Source of the DNA: Sinimarinibacterium sp. NLF-5-8
GTDB taxonomy: Bacteria; Pseudomonadota; Gammaproteobacteria; Nevskiales; Nevskiaceae
Assembly: GCF_010092425.1 (NCBI RefSeq)
Contig: NZ_CP048030.1
Location: forward strand, 3,111,501-3,175,500
DNA: 64,000 nucleotides
Direction of reading: 5' to 3'
Shown piece after piece: positions 52,787-61,361 of the stretch. Below the pieces are notes generated by a model. It searched no databases and was not told the origin of the DNA. It worked only from the letters and a program-made list of their open reading frames with translations. Each line of letters opens with the position of its first letter. The stretch's first letter is position 1. Both the position numbers and the translations under genes were made by a program.

Positions 52787-54570
52787 GATGCGGGGTCTTG
52801 CAGTGTGCTGCGCAGCGGTGAGAGCGTTTTGATTGCGTGCTGATAGCCCAGATCAATCAGCCGATCGAGACTGCCCCAGTCAAACATCCCCACCGTTTCA
52901 ACCGGCATGCCGATAAAAATATCGGCGCGTGCGACGGATTCGCGTTGAATCAGGGTATCGGCGGTGAGCGTGGCGGTGCGCATCAGGATCTCGCCAAAGC
53001 TGGGGCGCGCGCGCGGCGAGCGCCATTGCAGTAACGCCTCGGGATCGGGTTTTTGCAGCCCCGCACCGGGGGCATGCAGATCATCGGCGGCGCTGACGCT
53101 GCAAGCGATGATGGTGCCGCGATCCAGGCCTTGCATCACATCGGTCGGCAAGTTGTCCACCACTCCGCCATCGCACAGCAGTTGCCCCCGCCAGGCCACC
53201 GGCGGCGCCACGCCGGGCACGGCCATGCTGGTGGCCACCCAGGTTGCCAGCTCGCCGTGGTCGTGCACCATCGCCTGGCCGGTGGAAAGATTGGTGGACA
53301 TGCAGTAATAGCTGCGCGGTAAATCTTCAATCTGGCGCGCGCCAAAAATCTCGCGCAGCCGCGCCACGAACTTGCGCCCCCGAATCAGCGACACCCGGGG
53401 CAGGGTGTAGTCGTTCAGGTGGTTGCGGTTGACAAAGGTTTCGCGCGCGATCTGCGCCATTTCAACCGGATCAAAGCGACACGCCAGCAGCGCCGCCACA
53501 AATGCGCCCATGCTGGTGCCGCCACTGACATCCACCGGAATCTGTAGCTCATCGAGTGCGCGAATCAGCCCGATATGGGCAAAGCCGCGCGCGCCACCAC
53601 CGCCGAGTACCAGCCCCACACCGCGCGCGCTGGTCTGGCGGATCAGCGCTTGTAAATCCTGCGGCTCCCAGGGGTGAACAAAGTAATGCGCGCGCGCCCG
53701 CGCCAGCGCCCGCCATTGCATGGTGTAGGGCGAAGGATCGCCCTCGCTGCGCAGCAGCACCAGCTCGATCGGCGCCAGGGTCGCATCGGTGCGCACCTGC
53801 GTGAGTGCCGGGATCGGTGCCGGTGCCACGCTGGCCTCGGCCAGCAGCAGCACCCGGTCGGCGCGCCGCAGACAGCGTGTGCTCCAATGCGTATCGCCCG
53901 GGTCTGCGGCATAAATCACCAGCTCGTGCAGTGTTTCCAGATGCCCCAGCCAATCGGTCAGACGCTGGTGCGCGCGCGCATCGTCAAACGCGGTTTGCGC
54001 CGTCCCTGTGCCCAGTGCCGCATCAACGTGCGCCGCCGTGATCAAACGCGCGCGCGGCCAGCCGCCAAAACCGTGCACCAGTGTTTGCGCCAAATGCGTC
54101 ACCGGCACGCCTGCATGTGCCGGGATCAAGGCAAACGTTCCACGCCGTCTGTGCTCATGGCTGCTGTGCAGGCTTTGACTTTGCCGCGCGCGCGTGGCGA
54201 TCAGCTGGGTCAGGCGCAGCAAGGTCGGCGCTTGCTGTTCCAGCAGCGCCATCAATGCAGGACGGGCGATGCGGATCAGCACGCTGTCGCGCACGGCATC
54301 CACATCAGCATTGCGGGGTTGCCGGGTGACCACGCTCATCTCCCCCACCGGCTGCAAGCGATCGACATGACCCAGGGTGCGCCCCAGACGGCTGACCCGC
54401 AGCCGTCCACTGGCCACCATGTAAAAGTCATCCGCAGAATCCCCCTGCGAATACAAACGCTGTCCGCAGGCCAGATCTTGTCGGTGGGCCAAAGCCGCCA
54501 GCCGCGCCAGGGCATCGGCCTCCAGGGTTGAAAACAGCGGTGTTTGTTGCAGAACAGTGGCGATGTTCAT
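52705..54570 (-). CDS. Patatin-like phospholipase with cyclic-nucleotide-binding domain
   Basis: A 621-residue protein of the neuropathy-target-esterase type. Residues about 1-120 form a cNMP-binding domain (FYMVASGRLRV, PVGEMSVVTRQPRNADVDAV), a middle region of about 170 residues follows, and the patatin domain has the oxyanion motif GGGGARGFAHIG (near 322), nucleophile GGTSMGA (near 348) and catalytic Asp in CDGGVVDN (near 466). Enzymes of this type deacylate phospholipids at the membrane. The tail after about residue 590 is Ser/Ala-rich and overlaps the convergent gene. ATG at 54570 is the first Met. Confidence 0.9.
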   Translation of the reverse strand: MNIATVLQQTPLFSTLEADALARLAALAHRQDLACGQRLYSQGDSADDFYMVASGRLRVSRLGRTLGHVDRLQPVGEMSVVTRQPRNADVDAVRDSVLIRIARPALMALLEQQAPTLLRLTQLIATRARQSQSLHSSHEHRRRGTFALIPAHAGVPVTHLAQTLVHGFGGWPRARLITAAHVDAALGTGTAQTAFDDARAHQRLTDWLGHLETLHELVIYAADPGDTHWSTRCLRRADRVLLLAEASVAPAPIPALTQVRTDATLAPIELVLLRSEGDPSPYTMQWRALARARAHYFVHPWEPQDLQALIRQTSARGVGLVLGGGGARGFAHIGLIRALDELQIPVDVSGGTSMGAFVAALLACRFDPVEMAQIARETFVNRNHLNDYTLPRVSLIRGRKFVARLREIFGARQIEDLPRSYYCMSTNLSTGQAMVHDHGELATWVATSMAVPGVAPPVAWRGQLLCDGGVVDNLPTDVMQGLDRGTIIACSVSAADDLHAPGAGLQKPDPEALLQWRSPRARPSFGEILMRTATLTADTLIQRESVARADIFIGMPVETVGMFDWGSLDRLIDLGYQHAIKTLSPLRSTLQDPASHDSPVLMSAAAASASKRPDNSASTAA

Positions 54571-54689
54571 GACGCGGCTTCCGTGGACTTGAGTGGCTTG
54601 CGGTGCCCCGGTCTGGGGATGAGGTGATTCTAGTCAGGATCGGGACTGCGCCTGCACTGATGGCGTGATCGGCAGCACGTCCGCCTCAT

Positions 54690-54702
54690 CTGATCAGATC
54701 AG
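54690..54702. promoter_or_regulatory. Palindrome CTGATCAGATCAG upstream of DUF1302 gene 2
   Basis: Nested palindromes in the 239-base region before the DUF1302/DUF1329 operon. Such symmetry suits a dimeric repressor (TetR- or GntR-like), but no known site is matched. Confidence 0.4.
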
Positions 54703-54809
54703 GTTATACGAGTGGCTTGCGGCCACGATCAAGAACCGCGATGCCCCTCATGCAAGGGGTGGTTTTAAACAGGTGGAATTTGTGTGCTGCGATCAATCGA
54801 GGAGAAAAA

Positions 54810-56474
54810 ATGACCCATTTTTCAAACGTTTCACCCTCGCGCCGCCGCTGGGCTTTGTGCCCGCTGGCGGCAGTGATGCTGGGCTTGAGCGGTGGCGCTC
54901 AGGCCGGCACGGTGGCCTTTAATCAGGAAGCCGGGCTGGATTACGCCTTTACCCTGACCTATAGCGCGGCCATGCGAACCGAGCGGCAGTCTGATGCGCT
55001 CATCGGCGCGGCCAATGCGCAGGGCGATGATGGCAACAGCAACTTTGCGCGCGGCGCCTTCATCAATAACCGGGGCAGTGCGCTGGGTGAGATCAACTTT
55101 CACTACCGCAACATGGGGGTGATGGTGCGCGGCAATGGTTTTTATGACCATGCATATCGGCGCAAAAACGATAACGACGGCAGCACGGTCAACCATGACG
55201 GCGCCGCCGATGAGTTCACCCGTGCGGCGCGGCGCAGGCTGGGGGCCGATGGGCGCCTGCTCGATGCCTATGCCTACATCACCCTGCCGCTGGCCAGTAC
55301 CACGCTGAATCTGCGCGCGGGGCGGCAGGTGGTTTCGTGGGGCGAGAGCTTGTATTTCCCCAATATGAGTGGTGCGCAGGCGCCAGCCGATGCCACCAAG
55401 TCCACGGTGCCGGGGGTGGAGGTCAAGGATATTTTGATGCCGACCGGCCAGGTTTATGGCAACTGGGTCATCAGCGATCGCCTGAGCGCGATGGCTTACT
55501 GGCAATGGGAATGGAACGATACCGAGCTGGTGCCGGTGGGCGGCTATTTCAGCAGCACCGATCTGGTGGGGCCGGGCGCCGAGTATCTGAATGCCATCCC
55601 GGCGCTCAATGCGATGGGGCTGGGCAAGATCACCAACGCCGGCGACATCACCCCCGGCAACAACGGACAGTGGGGGGTGGGGCTGACGTATCAGCTGGGT
55701 GATGCCACCGAGATTGGCCTGTACCGTCTCACCTATCACGATAAAAACCCAGCGGCGGGTGTGGTCTTTGGCGCGCCGGGGCCTGAGATCACCCTGCCGC
55801 AGGCAACCATTCAACTGCCGCAGGATTACCGCGCGTTTTATGCCGATCACATTCGCATGACGGCGGCGAGTTTCAGCACCGAGCTGCTCGGCACGGCCAT
55901 GGCCGGCGAAGTCAGCTATCGGCAAAACGCCGGCATTGTGGTGTACGCGCCCAACGGCATTCTGGGCGTGTTGCCCAGTGTCACCCGGGGGGATGTGTGG
56001 CAGGCCAACCTGAATGCAACCAAGCTGTTCATGCCCAGCGCGCTGTGGGATACCTTGATTCTGGTCGGTGAGGTGTCGTGGATGCACACCGGCGCGGTGG
56101 CGCCGATTCAGGCCCAGGGCGGCAGCTTTGCCGAGGTCGCCACCGGACGCGATGCGGGGGCGTATCAATTCATGATTCAGCCCGGTTACCGGCAGGTTTT
56201 CCCCGGTTGGGATGTGGCGTTTTCGCTGATTCATGCGCAGCAGTTCAAAAACCGCGCGCCAGTGTCGGGCGCGCTGGGCAGTTTGTTTGGCGAGGGCGAC
56301 AAGCGCGTGAGCGTGGGGCCCAACTTCAAATATCTGTCCAATCTGGAATTGCAGCTGCTGTACACCGGCTATTACGGCTCGGCCAAAAGTGGCAGCGCGG
56401 CGGGTGAGTTTGCCCATGCGCGGCCGCTGGCCGATCGCAGCTATGTCTCGGTCAGCGCCAAGTACAGCTTCTAA
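54810..56474 (+). CDS. DUF1302 family outer-membrane protein (short form)
   Basis: A 554-residue DUF1302 protein. The signal peptide ends AQA at residue 32; the mature part has beta-barrel character and ends ...SVSAKYSF with a terminal Phe. It shares long stretches with the paralogue at 10883, for example GVMVRGNGFYDHAYRRKND, WGESLY and PADATKSTVPGVEVK, but lacks the hydrophobic insert. GAGGAG lies before ATG at 54810. It is followed after 19 bases by a DUF1329 gene, the usual partner pair thought to move hydrophobic compounds across the envelope. Confidence 0.9.
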   Translation: MTHFSNVSPSRRRWALCPLAAVMLGLSGGAQAGTVAFNQEAGLDYAFTLTYSAAMRTERQSDALIGAANAQGDDGNSNFARGAFINNRGSALGEINFHYRNMGVMVRGNGFYDHAYRRKNDNDGSTVNHDGAADEFTRAARRRLGADGRLLDAYAYITLPLASTTLNLRAGRQVVSWGESLYFPNMSGAQAPADATKSTVPGVEVKDILMPTGQVYGNWVISDRLSAMAYWQWEWNDTELVPVGGYFSSTDLVGPGAEYLNAIPALNAMGLGKITNAGDITPGNNGQWGVGLTYQLGDATEIGLYRLTYHDKNPAAGVVFGAPGPEITLPQATIQLPQDYRAFYADHIRMTAASFSTELLGTAMAGEVSYRQNAGIVVYAPNGILGVLPSVTRGDVWQANLNATKLFMPSALWDTLILVGEVSWMHTGAVAPIQAQGGSFAEVATGRDAGAYQFMIQPGYRQVFPGWDVAFSLIHAQQFKNRAPVSGALGSLFGEGDKRVSVGPNFKYLSNLELQLLYTGYYGSAKSGSAAGEFAHARPLADRSYVSVSAKYSF

Positions 56475-56493
56475 AAACATAAGGAGAACCACC

Positions 56494-57861
56494 ATGATTC
56501 ATCTCAAAAAGCTGGTTTTAACCACGGCTGCTATGGGGCTGCTGACGCCGGCTCTGGCACTGGCCGCCGTCAGCGCCGAACAAGCCGCCGAGCTGGGCAA
56601 AAGCCTGACGCCGATGGGCGCCGAAGCCGCCGCCAACGCCGATGGCAGCATCCCCGCTTACGAAGGCAAATGGCTGGGCGCACCGCCAACGGTCAACTAC
56701 GACGGCCGCTTTAACCCCGACCCGTATGCCGACGAAAAGCCGCTGTTTTCAATCACCGCCGACAACCTGAAAAACTACGCCGATAAGCTGGGCGAAGGAC
56801 AAAAAGCCCTGTTTGCCAAATATCCCAAAACCTATCGGATTGACGTTTATCCCACCCACCGTGATTTTCGCCACAGCGATGAGGTCAACGCCCATGTGCG
56901 GCAAAACGCCACAGCGGCCGAGCTGTCCAACGACGGCTTGACCCTCAAGGGCGCTTACGGCGGCGTGGCGTTTCCGATTCCGCAATCGGGGATCGAGCTG
57001 GTTTACAACATCCTCACCACCAACGCGCCGTGGATGGTTGAAGCGCCCAACGTCAGTGCCTATGTGCAGTCCAGCGGGGCGATTGCGTGGATTCGCAACA
57101 CGCTGCGTGCCTACAACACCTATCACCGGGGCAACGACCGCGCGGGTTGGAATGACGGCATCAGCGCCTACGCCATCACCAACCAGAAAGCGCCGCCGCG
57201 CGAAGCGGGCAAGGGCACGTTTACCGTCAACTCTTACGATTTTGTCGGCTACCCGCGCCAATCGTGGCAGTACGATCCCGGCACCCGTCGCCTGCGCAAA
57301 ACCCCGGACGTGGGCTTTGACTACCCGATGGATTCCGGCCCGCGCGTGGTCGATGAGCAAAACGGCCTGAACGGCTCGCCCGAGCGTTTTGATTGGCAAT
57401 TGATCGGCAAAAAAGAGGTTTATGTGCCGTTTAACACCTTCAAGCTGGAAGATCGCGCGCTCAAATACAAAGACGTCACCGCCACCCGTGGCCACCCCAA
57501 TCCCGACGTGTTGCGCTACGAGCTGCGGCGTGTCTGGGTGGTGGAAGGCACGCTCAAAAAAGGCATTCGTCACGTTTACGGCAAGCGCCGCTTTTATGTG
57601 GAAGAAGACAGTTGGCAAGTGGCGATGGCGGATAACTACGACGTGCGCGGCCAGCTCTGGCGCGTGACCGAAAACGGCATTGCCTATGCCTACGACGCCA
57701 AGGTGCACTACCTCAATGCCAGCTTCTATCAAGATCTGGTGTCGGGCGCCTACAGCGCCGAAAACATCACCTCGGAAGAACCCACTGCGGCACAGTTCAA
57801 CCGCCGTGAACCGCTGCCCAACGAGTTCACGCCGGCGGGGATGCGCAGCAGCGGACTGTAA
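56494..57861 (+). CDS. DUF1329 family exported protein
   Basis: A 455-residue DUF1329 protein with signal peptide ending ALA at residue 24. The mature protein begins with the typical LTPMGAEAAANADGSIPAYEGK segment and has a LolA/LolB-like barrel pattern (YGKRRFYVEEDSWQVAMADNYD). Members accompany DUF1302 barrels and RND-type exporters and may carry lipid or sterol-like ligands in the periplasm; this is inference from context in related genomes. AAGGAG precedes ATG at 56494. A terminator follows, so the operon is two genes. Confidence 0.92.
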   Translation: MIHLKKLVLTTAAMGLLTPALALAAVSAEQAAELGKSLTPMGAEAAANADGSIPAYEGKWLGAPPTVNYDGRFNPDPYADEKPLFSITADNLKNYADKLGEGQKALFAKYPKTYRIDVYPTHRDFRHSDEVNAHVRQNATAAELSNDGLTLKGAYGGVAFPIPQSGIELVYNILTTNAPWMVEAPNVSAYVQSSGAIAWIRNTLRAYNTYHRGNDRAGWNDGISAYAITNQKAPPREAGKGTFTVNSYDFVGYPRQSWQYDPGTRRLRKTPDVGFDYPMDSGPRVVDEQNGLNGSPERFDWQLIGKKEVYVPFNTFKLEDRALKYKDVTATRGHPNPDVLRYELRRVWVVEGTLKKGIRHVYGKRRFYVEEDSWQVAMADNYDVRGQLWRVTENGIAYAYDAKVHYLNASFYQDLVSGAYSAENITSEEPTAAQFNRREPLPNEFTPAGMRSSGL

Positions 57862-57890
57862 GCTGCAATCACTGTGGTAAAGGCGGGGTC

Positions 57891-57932
57891 TTGCCGCTGC
57901 GTCTGATCATCAGGCGCAGCGGCAATGTTTTT
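57891..57932 (+). terminator. Terminator of the DUF1302/DUF1329 operon
   Basis: TTGCCGCTGCG / CGCAGCGGCAA around a 13-base loop, then TGTTTTTG. Confidence 0.85.
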
Positions 57933-58037
57933 GTTGCAAGCAAAAACCGTGGCGCGCGCGCTTTTGTGCAGGGGGCGAGCTTTATCCGAGCCATCCTTCT
58001 TAAAATGCGTCGGCAATTGAACCCAATAATTTTGAAT

Positions 58038-58967
58038 ATGAGCCTACGCATTGGCATTGATCTGGGCGGCACCAAAATCGAAGGCGTGGTGATGGATGCG
58101 GCGTCGCAAATTTTGGCGCGGCGGCGGCTGGCAACGCCGCAAACCGATTACCCCGCCACCGTGCGCGCGATTGTTGAATTGGTTGCCGCGCTAGAGGCCG
58201 AGGTGGGCGCGCGCGCCTTGCCGGTGGGCATGGGCACGCCGGGTGCGATTTCGGCGCGAACGGGGCGGATGAAAAACTGCAATTCCACCTGCCTGAACGG
58301 CCAGCCGTTGCTGGAGGATGTGCAGGCGCAGCTGGGCGCGCGCGTGCGCATCGCCAACGATGCCGATTGCCTGGCGCTGTCGGAAAGCCATGACGGCGCA
58401 GCGCACGGCGCGCGCTCGGTGTTTGCGGTGATTATCGGCACCGGCGTGGGCGGTGGCGTGGTTATCAACGGCCAACTGCTCACCGGTCCGAACGCCATCG
58501 CTGGCGAGTGGGGGCACAACCCACTGCCGTGGCCGCGTTTGGATTGGGACGAAGTGCCGGGGCCGCTGGGCTGGGATGGTCGTCATGGTGCGATTGAAGA
58601 CTGGTGCAGCGGCCCGGCGCTGGCGGCGGATTATGCGCGCCGTTTTGGCGCACAGATCAGCGCGCGCGAAATCGCCGCGCGCGCCGAGCAGGGCGAAGCC
58701 GCTGCACAAGATGCGCTGGCACGTTGGCAAGATCGCCTGGCGCGCGCGCTGGCGACGGTGATCAACATGCTCGATCCGGAGGTCATTGTGCTCGGCGGCG
58801 GCCTGTCGCAAATCACCCGCGTCTACCGCAGCGTGCCCCAGCTTTGGCGCGCGTGGGTGTTCAGCGATGAAGTGCAAACCCGACTGCTGCGCGCGCAGCA
58901 CGGCGATGCCAGCGGCGTGCGCGGTGCGGCCTGGCTGTGGCCGGCGCAATCAAAGGCGCCAGGGTGA
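58038..58967 (+). CDS. ROK-family sugar kinase lacking the zinc-site cysteines
   Basis: A 309-residue ROK kinase, ATP-dependent for a hexose or amino sugar. The phosphate motif is IGIDLGGTKIEG, the second nucleotide motif GTGVGGGVVING, and the sugar-binding part GEWGHNPLPWP includes the usual Glu and His. In most ROK kinases a C-x-C-G-x2-G-C zinc motif follows; here that stretch reads GWDGRHGAIEDW, so all three Cys are gone. The catalytic Asp (in IANDADC) is kept. No Shine-Dalgarno is obvious before ATG at 58038. Fructokinase/NagK-like function is likely, but stability may rely on other contacts. Confidence 0.87.
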   Translation: MSLRIGIDLGGTKIEGVVMDAASQILARRRLATPQTDYPATVRAIVELVAALEAEVGARALPVGMGTPGAISARTGRMKNCNSTCLNGQPLLEDVQAQLGARVRIANDADCLALSESHDGAAHGARSVFAVIIGTGVGGGVVINGQLLTGPNAIAGEWGHNPLPWPRLDWDEVPGPLGWDGRHGAIEDWCSGPALAADYARRFGAQISAREIAARAEQGEAAAQDALARWQDRLARALATVINMLDPEVIVLGGGLSQITRVYRSVPQLWRAWVFSDEVQTRLLRAQHGDASGVRGAAWLWPAQSKAPG

Positions 58968-59105
58968 CGCAACATCGGGCTGTTTTTTGCGGCCTGCCCG
59001 GCAGCGGCAAAACCACGCTGTCGCTGGAGGTGTGGGCGAAGGGTGAGTGGTGGTTGGTAGTTGGTGATGAGGCTTGCGTCATCCACAACCCGCGTGCGCA
59101 AACCT
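58964..59105 (+). pseudogene. Truncated P-loop ATPase/kinase fragment
   Basis: GTG at 58964 overlaps the ROK stop (GTGA) and opens a frame with RAVFCGLPGSGKTTLSLEV, a clear Walker A motif as in AAA/shikimate-kinase-like proteins of unknown role. After about 45 codons the sequence runs straight into the tandem repeat array at 59112; the codons after that (SSSLRKQGSSVRG...) are repeat-derived. Walker B and the rest of the domain are missing. It appears to have been cut by repeat expansion or insertion. Confidence 0.65.
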
Positions 59106-59111
59106 CGCCGT

Positions 59112-59476
59112 CGTCATCCTTGCGCAAGCAAGGATCCAGTGTCCGGGGTCGGCTGTTCACTGAAGGCTTTTCTGGATTGCGGCTTTCGCCGCAATGACGG
59201 GGTGGGTTTGAATGGTGGTTTTGCGTACCGACATCCAAAATCCACTGGCCGTCATCCTTGCGCACGCAAGGATCCAGTATCCGGGTTCGGCCATTCACTG
59301 AAGGCTTTTCTGGATTGCGGCTTTCGCCGCAATGACGGAGTGGGTTTGAATGGTGGTTTTGCGTACCGACATCCAAAATCCACTGGCCGTCATCCTTGCG
59401 CAAGCAAGGATCCAGTATCCGGGTTCGGCCATTCACTGAAGGCTTTTCTGGATTGCGGCTTTCGCCACAATGACGG
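59112..59476 (+). repeat. Tandem array: three 138-bp units of the dispersed repeat
   Basis: Full copies at 59112-59199, 59250-59338 and 59388-59476, each separated by the same approximately 50-base spacer (GGTGGGTTTGAATGGTGGTT, then TTGCGTACCGACATCC...). The exact 138-base period shows that the unit plus spacer was duplicated as a block. Confidence 0.92.
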
Positions 59477-59497
59477 GGTGGATTTGGATGGCTGTCC

Positions 59498-59854
59498 CTA
59501 ACCCGGCATGGACTGCCCATTGCTATATGCAATCAAGCCGCGAATGACGCGGTAGTACCACCAGAGGGTGACGGCAATCAGTCCCAGGTAGCCCACCAGA
59601 ATCAGCAGCAAAATACTGGAGATGCCGACCCACAGCAGGCTCCACCAAAACGTGCGGATCAGCCAGCGGTGATGGCTGCGAATCAGCGGGCTGGGTGTTT
59701 CTGCGGCTTTGATGTGACTGATGATCACGCTGATGATGCCGAACAGATACCCGGTAAACGGCGCGATCAGATCCAGCACATACGCCACCACCAGGGTGGT
59801 GCGCTCGCCTTGGGTGGGTTCTGGCGTGCCGTGGTTGTCGTAGACGGTGGTCAT
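59498..59854 (-). CDS. Small membrane protein (DUF4870-like)
   Basis: A 118-residue membrane protein with about three transmembrane helices (at about 22-45, 68-92 and 93-108). The pattern VVAYVLDLIAPFTGYLFGIISVIISHI, followed by a polar HHRWLIRTF loop, resembles DUF4870/TM2-like small membrane proteins, whose function is unknown. ATG at 59854 is the first Met. It lies 84 bases after the pyrophosphatase gene on the same strand, with a terminator between. Confidence 0.78.
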   Translation of the reverse strand: MTTVYDNHGTPEPTQGERTTLVVAYVLDLIAPFTGYLFGIISVIISHIKAAETPSPLIRSHHRWLIRTFWWSLLWVGISSILLLILVGYLGLIAVTLWWYYRVIRGLIAYSNGQSMPG

Positions 59855-59881
59855 GTTTTTGCCTCACTCAGGGTTGCAACA

Positions 59882-59922
59882 AAAAACGCCCCCGCGTGCT
59901 GAGCGCAGGAGCGTTGCGAGGG
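59882..59922 (-). terminator. Terminator of the pyrophosphatase gene
   Basis: On the minus strand CGCTCCTGCG pairs (two G-U) with CGCGGGGGCG, followed by TTTTTTG. Confidence 0.7.
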
Positions 59923-59938
59923 GGTAAAGCGCAGGTTT

Positions 59939-60469
59939 TTAGCCTTTGTACGCTTTGATGCCCTCGGTGATCTCCGCGCGCGCGGCAGCGGCGTCGCGCC
60001 AGCCGGAGATTTTGACCCACTTGCCTTTTTCCAGCGCTTTATAAGAGCTATAGAAGTGGTGGATTTCGTTCTTCACGCGCTCCGGCACGTCGGCCAGATC
60101 GCGCAGGTTGTCGTAAGCGTTGTTGCTGACTTTATCCACCGGCACGGCCAGCAGTTTGGCGTCGGTGCCTTTTTCGTCTTCGGTGTCGAGCACGGCCACT
60201 GCGCGGCATTTGATCACCGAGCCGGCCACGACCGGATGCGGGGTGATCACCAGCACGTCTACCGGATCGCCGTCGCCAGCCAGGGTTTGGGGCACAAAGC
60301 CGTAGTTGGCCGGATAGCTCATCGCCACGTTCATGAAGCGATCGACCATCAGCAGGCCAGTGTCTTTGTCCACTTCATATTTGACCGGCGGGCCATAGGC
60401 CGGGATTTCGATGACGACATAAAACTCATCCGGTGCTTTGCTGCCCGGACCCAGTGCTTCCATACCCAT
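59939..60469 (-). CDS. ppa: Inorganic pyrophosphatase (family I)
   Basis: A 176-residue soluble family I pyrophosphatase that hydrolyses PPi to phosphate. Signature GDGDPVDVLV with three metal-binding Asp is intact, as are the KYEVDK and YPANYGFVP segments of the active site and YKALEKGKWVKI. ATG at 60469 has AGGA upstream; an ATG two codons later is possible. It is divergent from adk. Length and motifs are normal for E. coli-type enzymes. Confidence 0.95.
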   Translation of the reverse strand: MGMEALGPGSKAPDEFYVVIEIPAYGPPVKYEVDKDTGLLMVDRFMNVAMSYPANYGFVPQTLAGDGDPVDVLVITPHPVVAGSVIKCRAVAVLDTEDEKGTDAKLLAVPVDKVSNNAYDNLRDLADVPERVKNEIHHFYSSYKALEKGKWVKISGWRDAAAARAEITEGIKAYKG

Positions 60470-60711
60470 ATGTGTTCCTCTGCGGTGTGGCTGTGAGAAA
60501 AAAGTGTGTCAGGCGCGAAACAATGGTCAGCCACCCACAACCGTGCGGCGAGACATTGTGTGCAAACAAGCTGTGCAGTGTACGGGAAAACGCCGCCATT
60601 TCGAAGATTTTGCATTGACGCCAGCGCGCGCAAACGGTTACTTTCCCGCCCCGCGCGCCCGACACCTTGGCTGTGCAGCGCATCCTGATATGACTGAGGT
60701 CACTGACAAAC

Positions 60712-61275
60712 ATGAGAATGATTCTGCTGGGAGCCCCCGGCTCCGGTAAGGGCACACAGGGCGAAAAGCTGGTTGCACACTATGGCATCCCCAAAATCTC
60801 CACCGGCGACGCCTTGCGTGCAGCGGTGGCCGCAGGCACCGAGCTGGGCAAGCAAGCCAAGGCGACGATGGACGCTGGCGGCCTGGTCGCCAATGAAATC
60901 GTCATCGGCATCGTCGAAGAGCGTCTGGGTCAGGACGACGCGCGCAAAGGCTTTATTCTGGACGGCTTTCCGCGCAACACCGCGCAGGCGCAGGTGCTGG
61001 ATGACATGCTCAAGCGTCTCGGCCAGCCCGCTGTGGACAAGGCCGTGCATCTGGCGGTGGACGACGAAGAAATCATCAAGCGCCTGCTGGATCGCGCGCA
61101 AAAAGAAGGCCGCGCCGACGACAAGGAAGATGTGATCCGCAAGCGCATCGAGGTCTACAACGCCGAAACCCATCCGCTGCTCGATTACTACCGCGCGCAG
61201 GGCAAGGTGATGACGGTTGATGGCGTCGGTTCACTGGATGACATCTTCAATCGCATCATCAAGGCCCTGGGATAA
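60712..61275 (+). CDS. adk: Adenylate kinase, short form
   Basis: A 187-residue adenylate kinase (ATP + AMP to 2 ADP). The P-loop GAPGSGKGT is at residues 7-15, the AMP site ISTGDALRAAV follows, and GFPRNTAQAQ is next. The LID is short (RAQKEGRADDKEDVIRKR) and has no zinc-finger Cys, as in the short-type enzymes of Xanthomonadales and related groups; E. coli Adk has a long LID. No strong Shine-Dalgarno is seen before ATG at 60712. A long symmetrical terminator follows. Confidence 0.95.
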   Translation: MRMILLGAPGSGKGTQGEKLVAHYGIPKISTGDALRAAVAAGTELGKQAKATMDAGGLVANEIVIGIVEERLGQDDARKGFILDGFPRNTAQAQVLDDMLKRLGQPAVDKAVHLAVDDEEIIKRLLDRAQKEGRADDKEDVIRKRIEVYNAETHPLLDYYRAQGKVMTVDGVGSLDDIFNRIIKALG

Positions 61276-61289
61276 GTTTTTAAACAACC

Positions 61290-61347
61290 CCGCGTCCACA
61301 AAAAAGCAGGCTGGATTGACTTTCAGCCTGCTTTTTTGTGGACGCGG
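61290..61347. terminator. Bidirectional terminator with 24-bp perfect stem
   Basis: Arms begin CCGCGTCCACAAAAAAGCAG and end GTGGACGCGG around a ten-base loop. A and T runs are inside the stem, as in the hairpin at 9077. It serves adk and the convergent small membrane protein. Confidence 0.88.
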
Positions 61348-61361
61348 AACCAAGGTGCGCG

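Noticed and set aside
54831-56495. Minus-strand ORF of 554 codons opposite the second DUF1302 gene
   Set aside because: Same length as the real gene because the frame is fully open in high-GC DNA; no signal peptide or domain.
59112-59476. CRISPR array
   Set aside because: Units are about 88 bp with nearly identical 50-bp spacers, there are only three, and no cas genes are present.
58861-59532. ORF of 223 codons with three internal repeats, read as a repeat protein
   Set aside because: It is the tandem 138-bp DNA repeat read in one frame; 138 is divisible by three, so the frame stays open by arithmetic.
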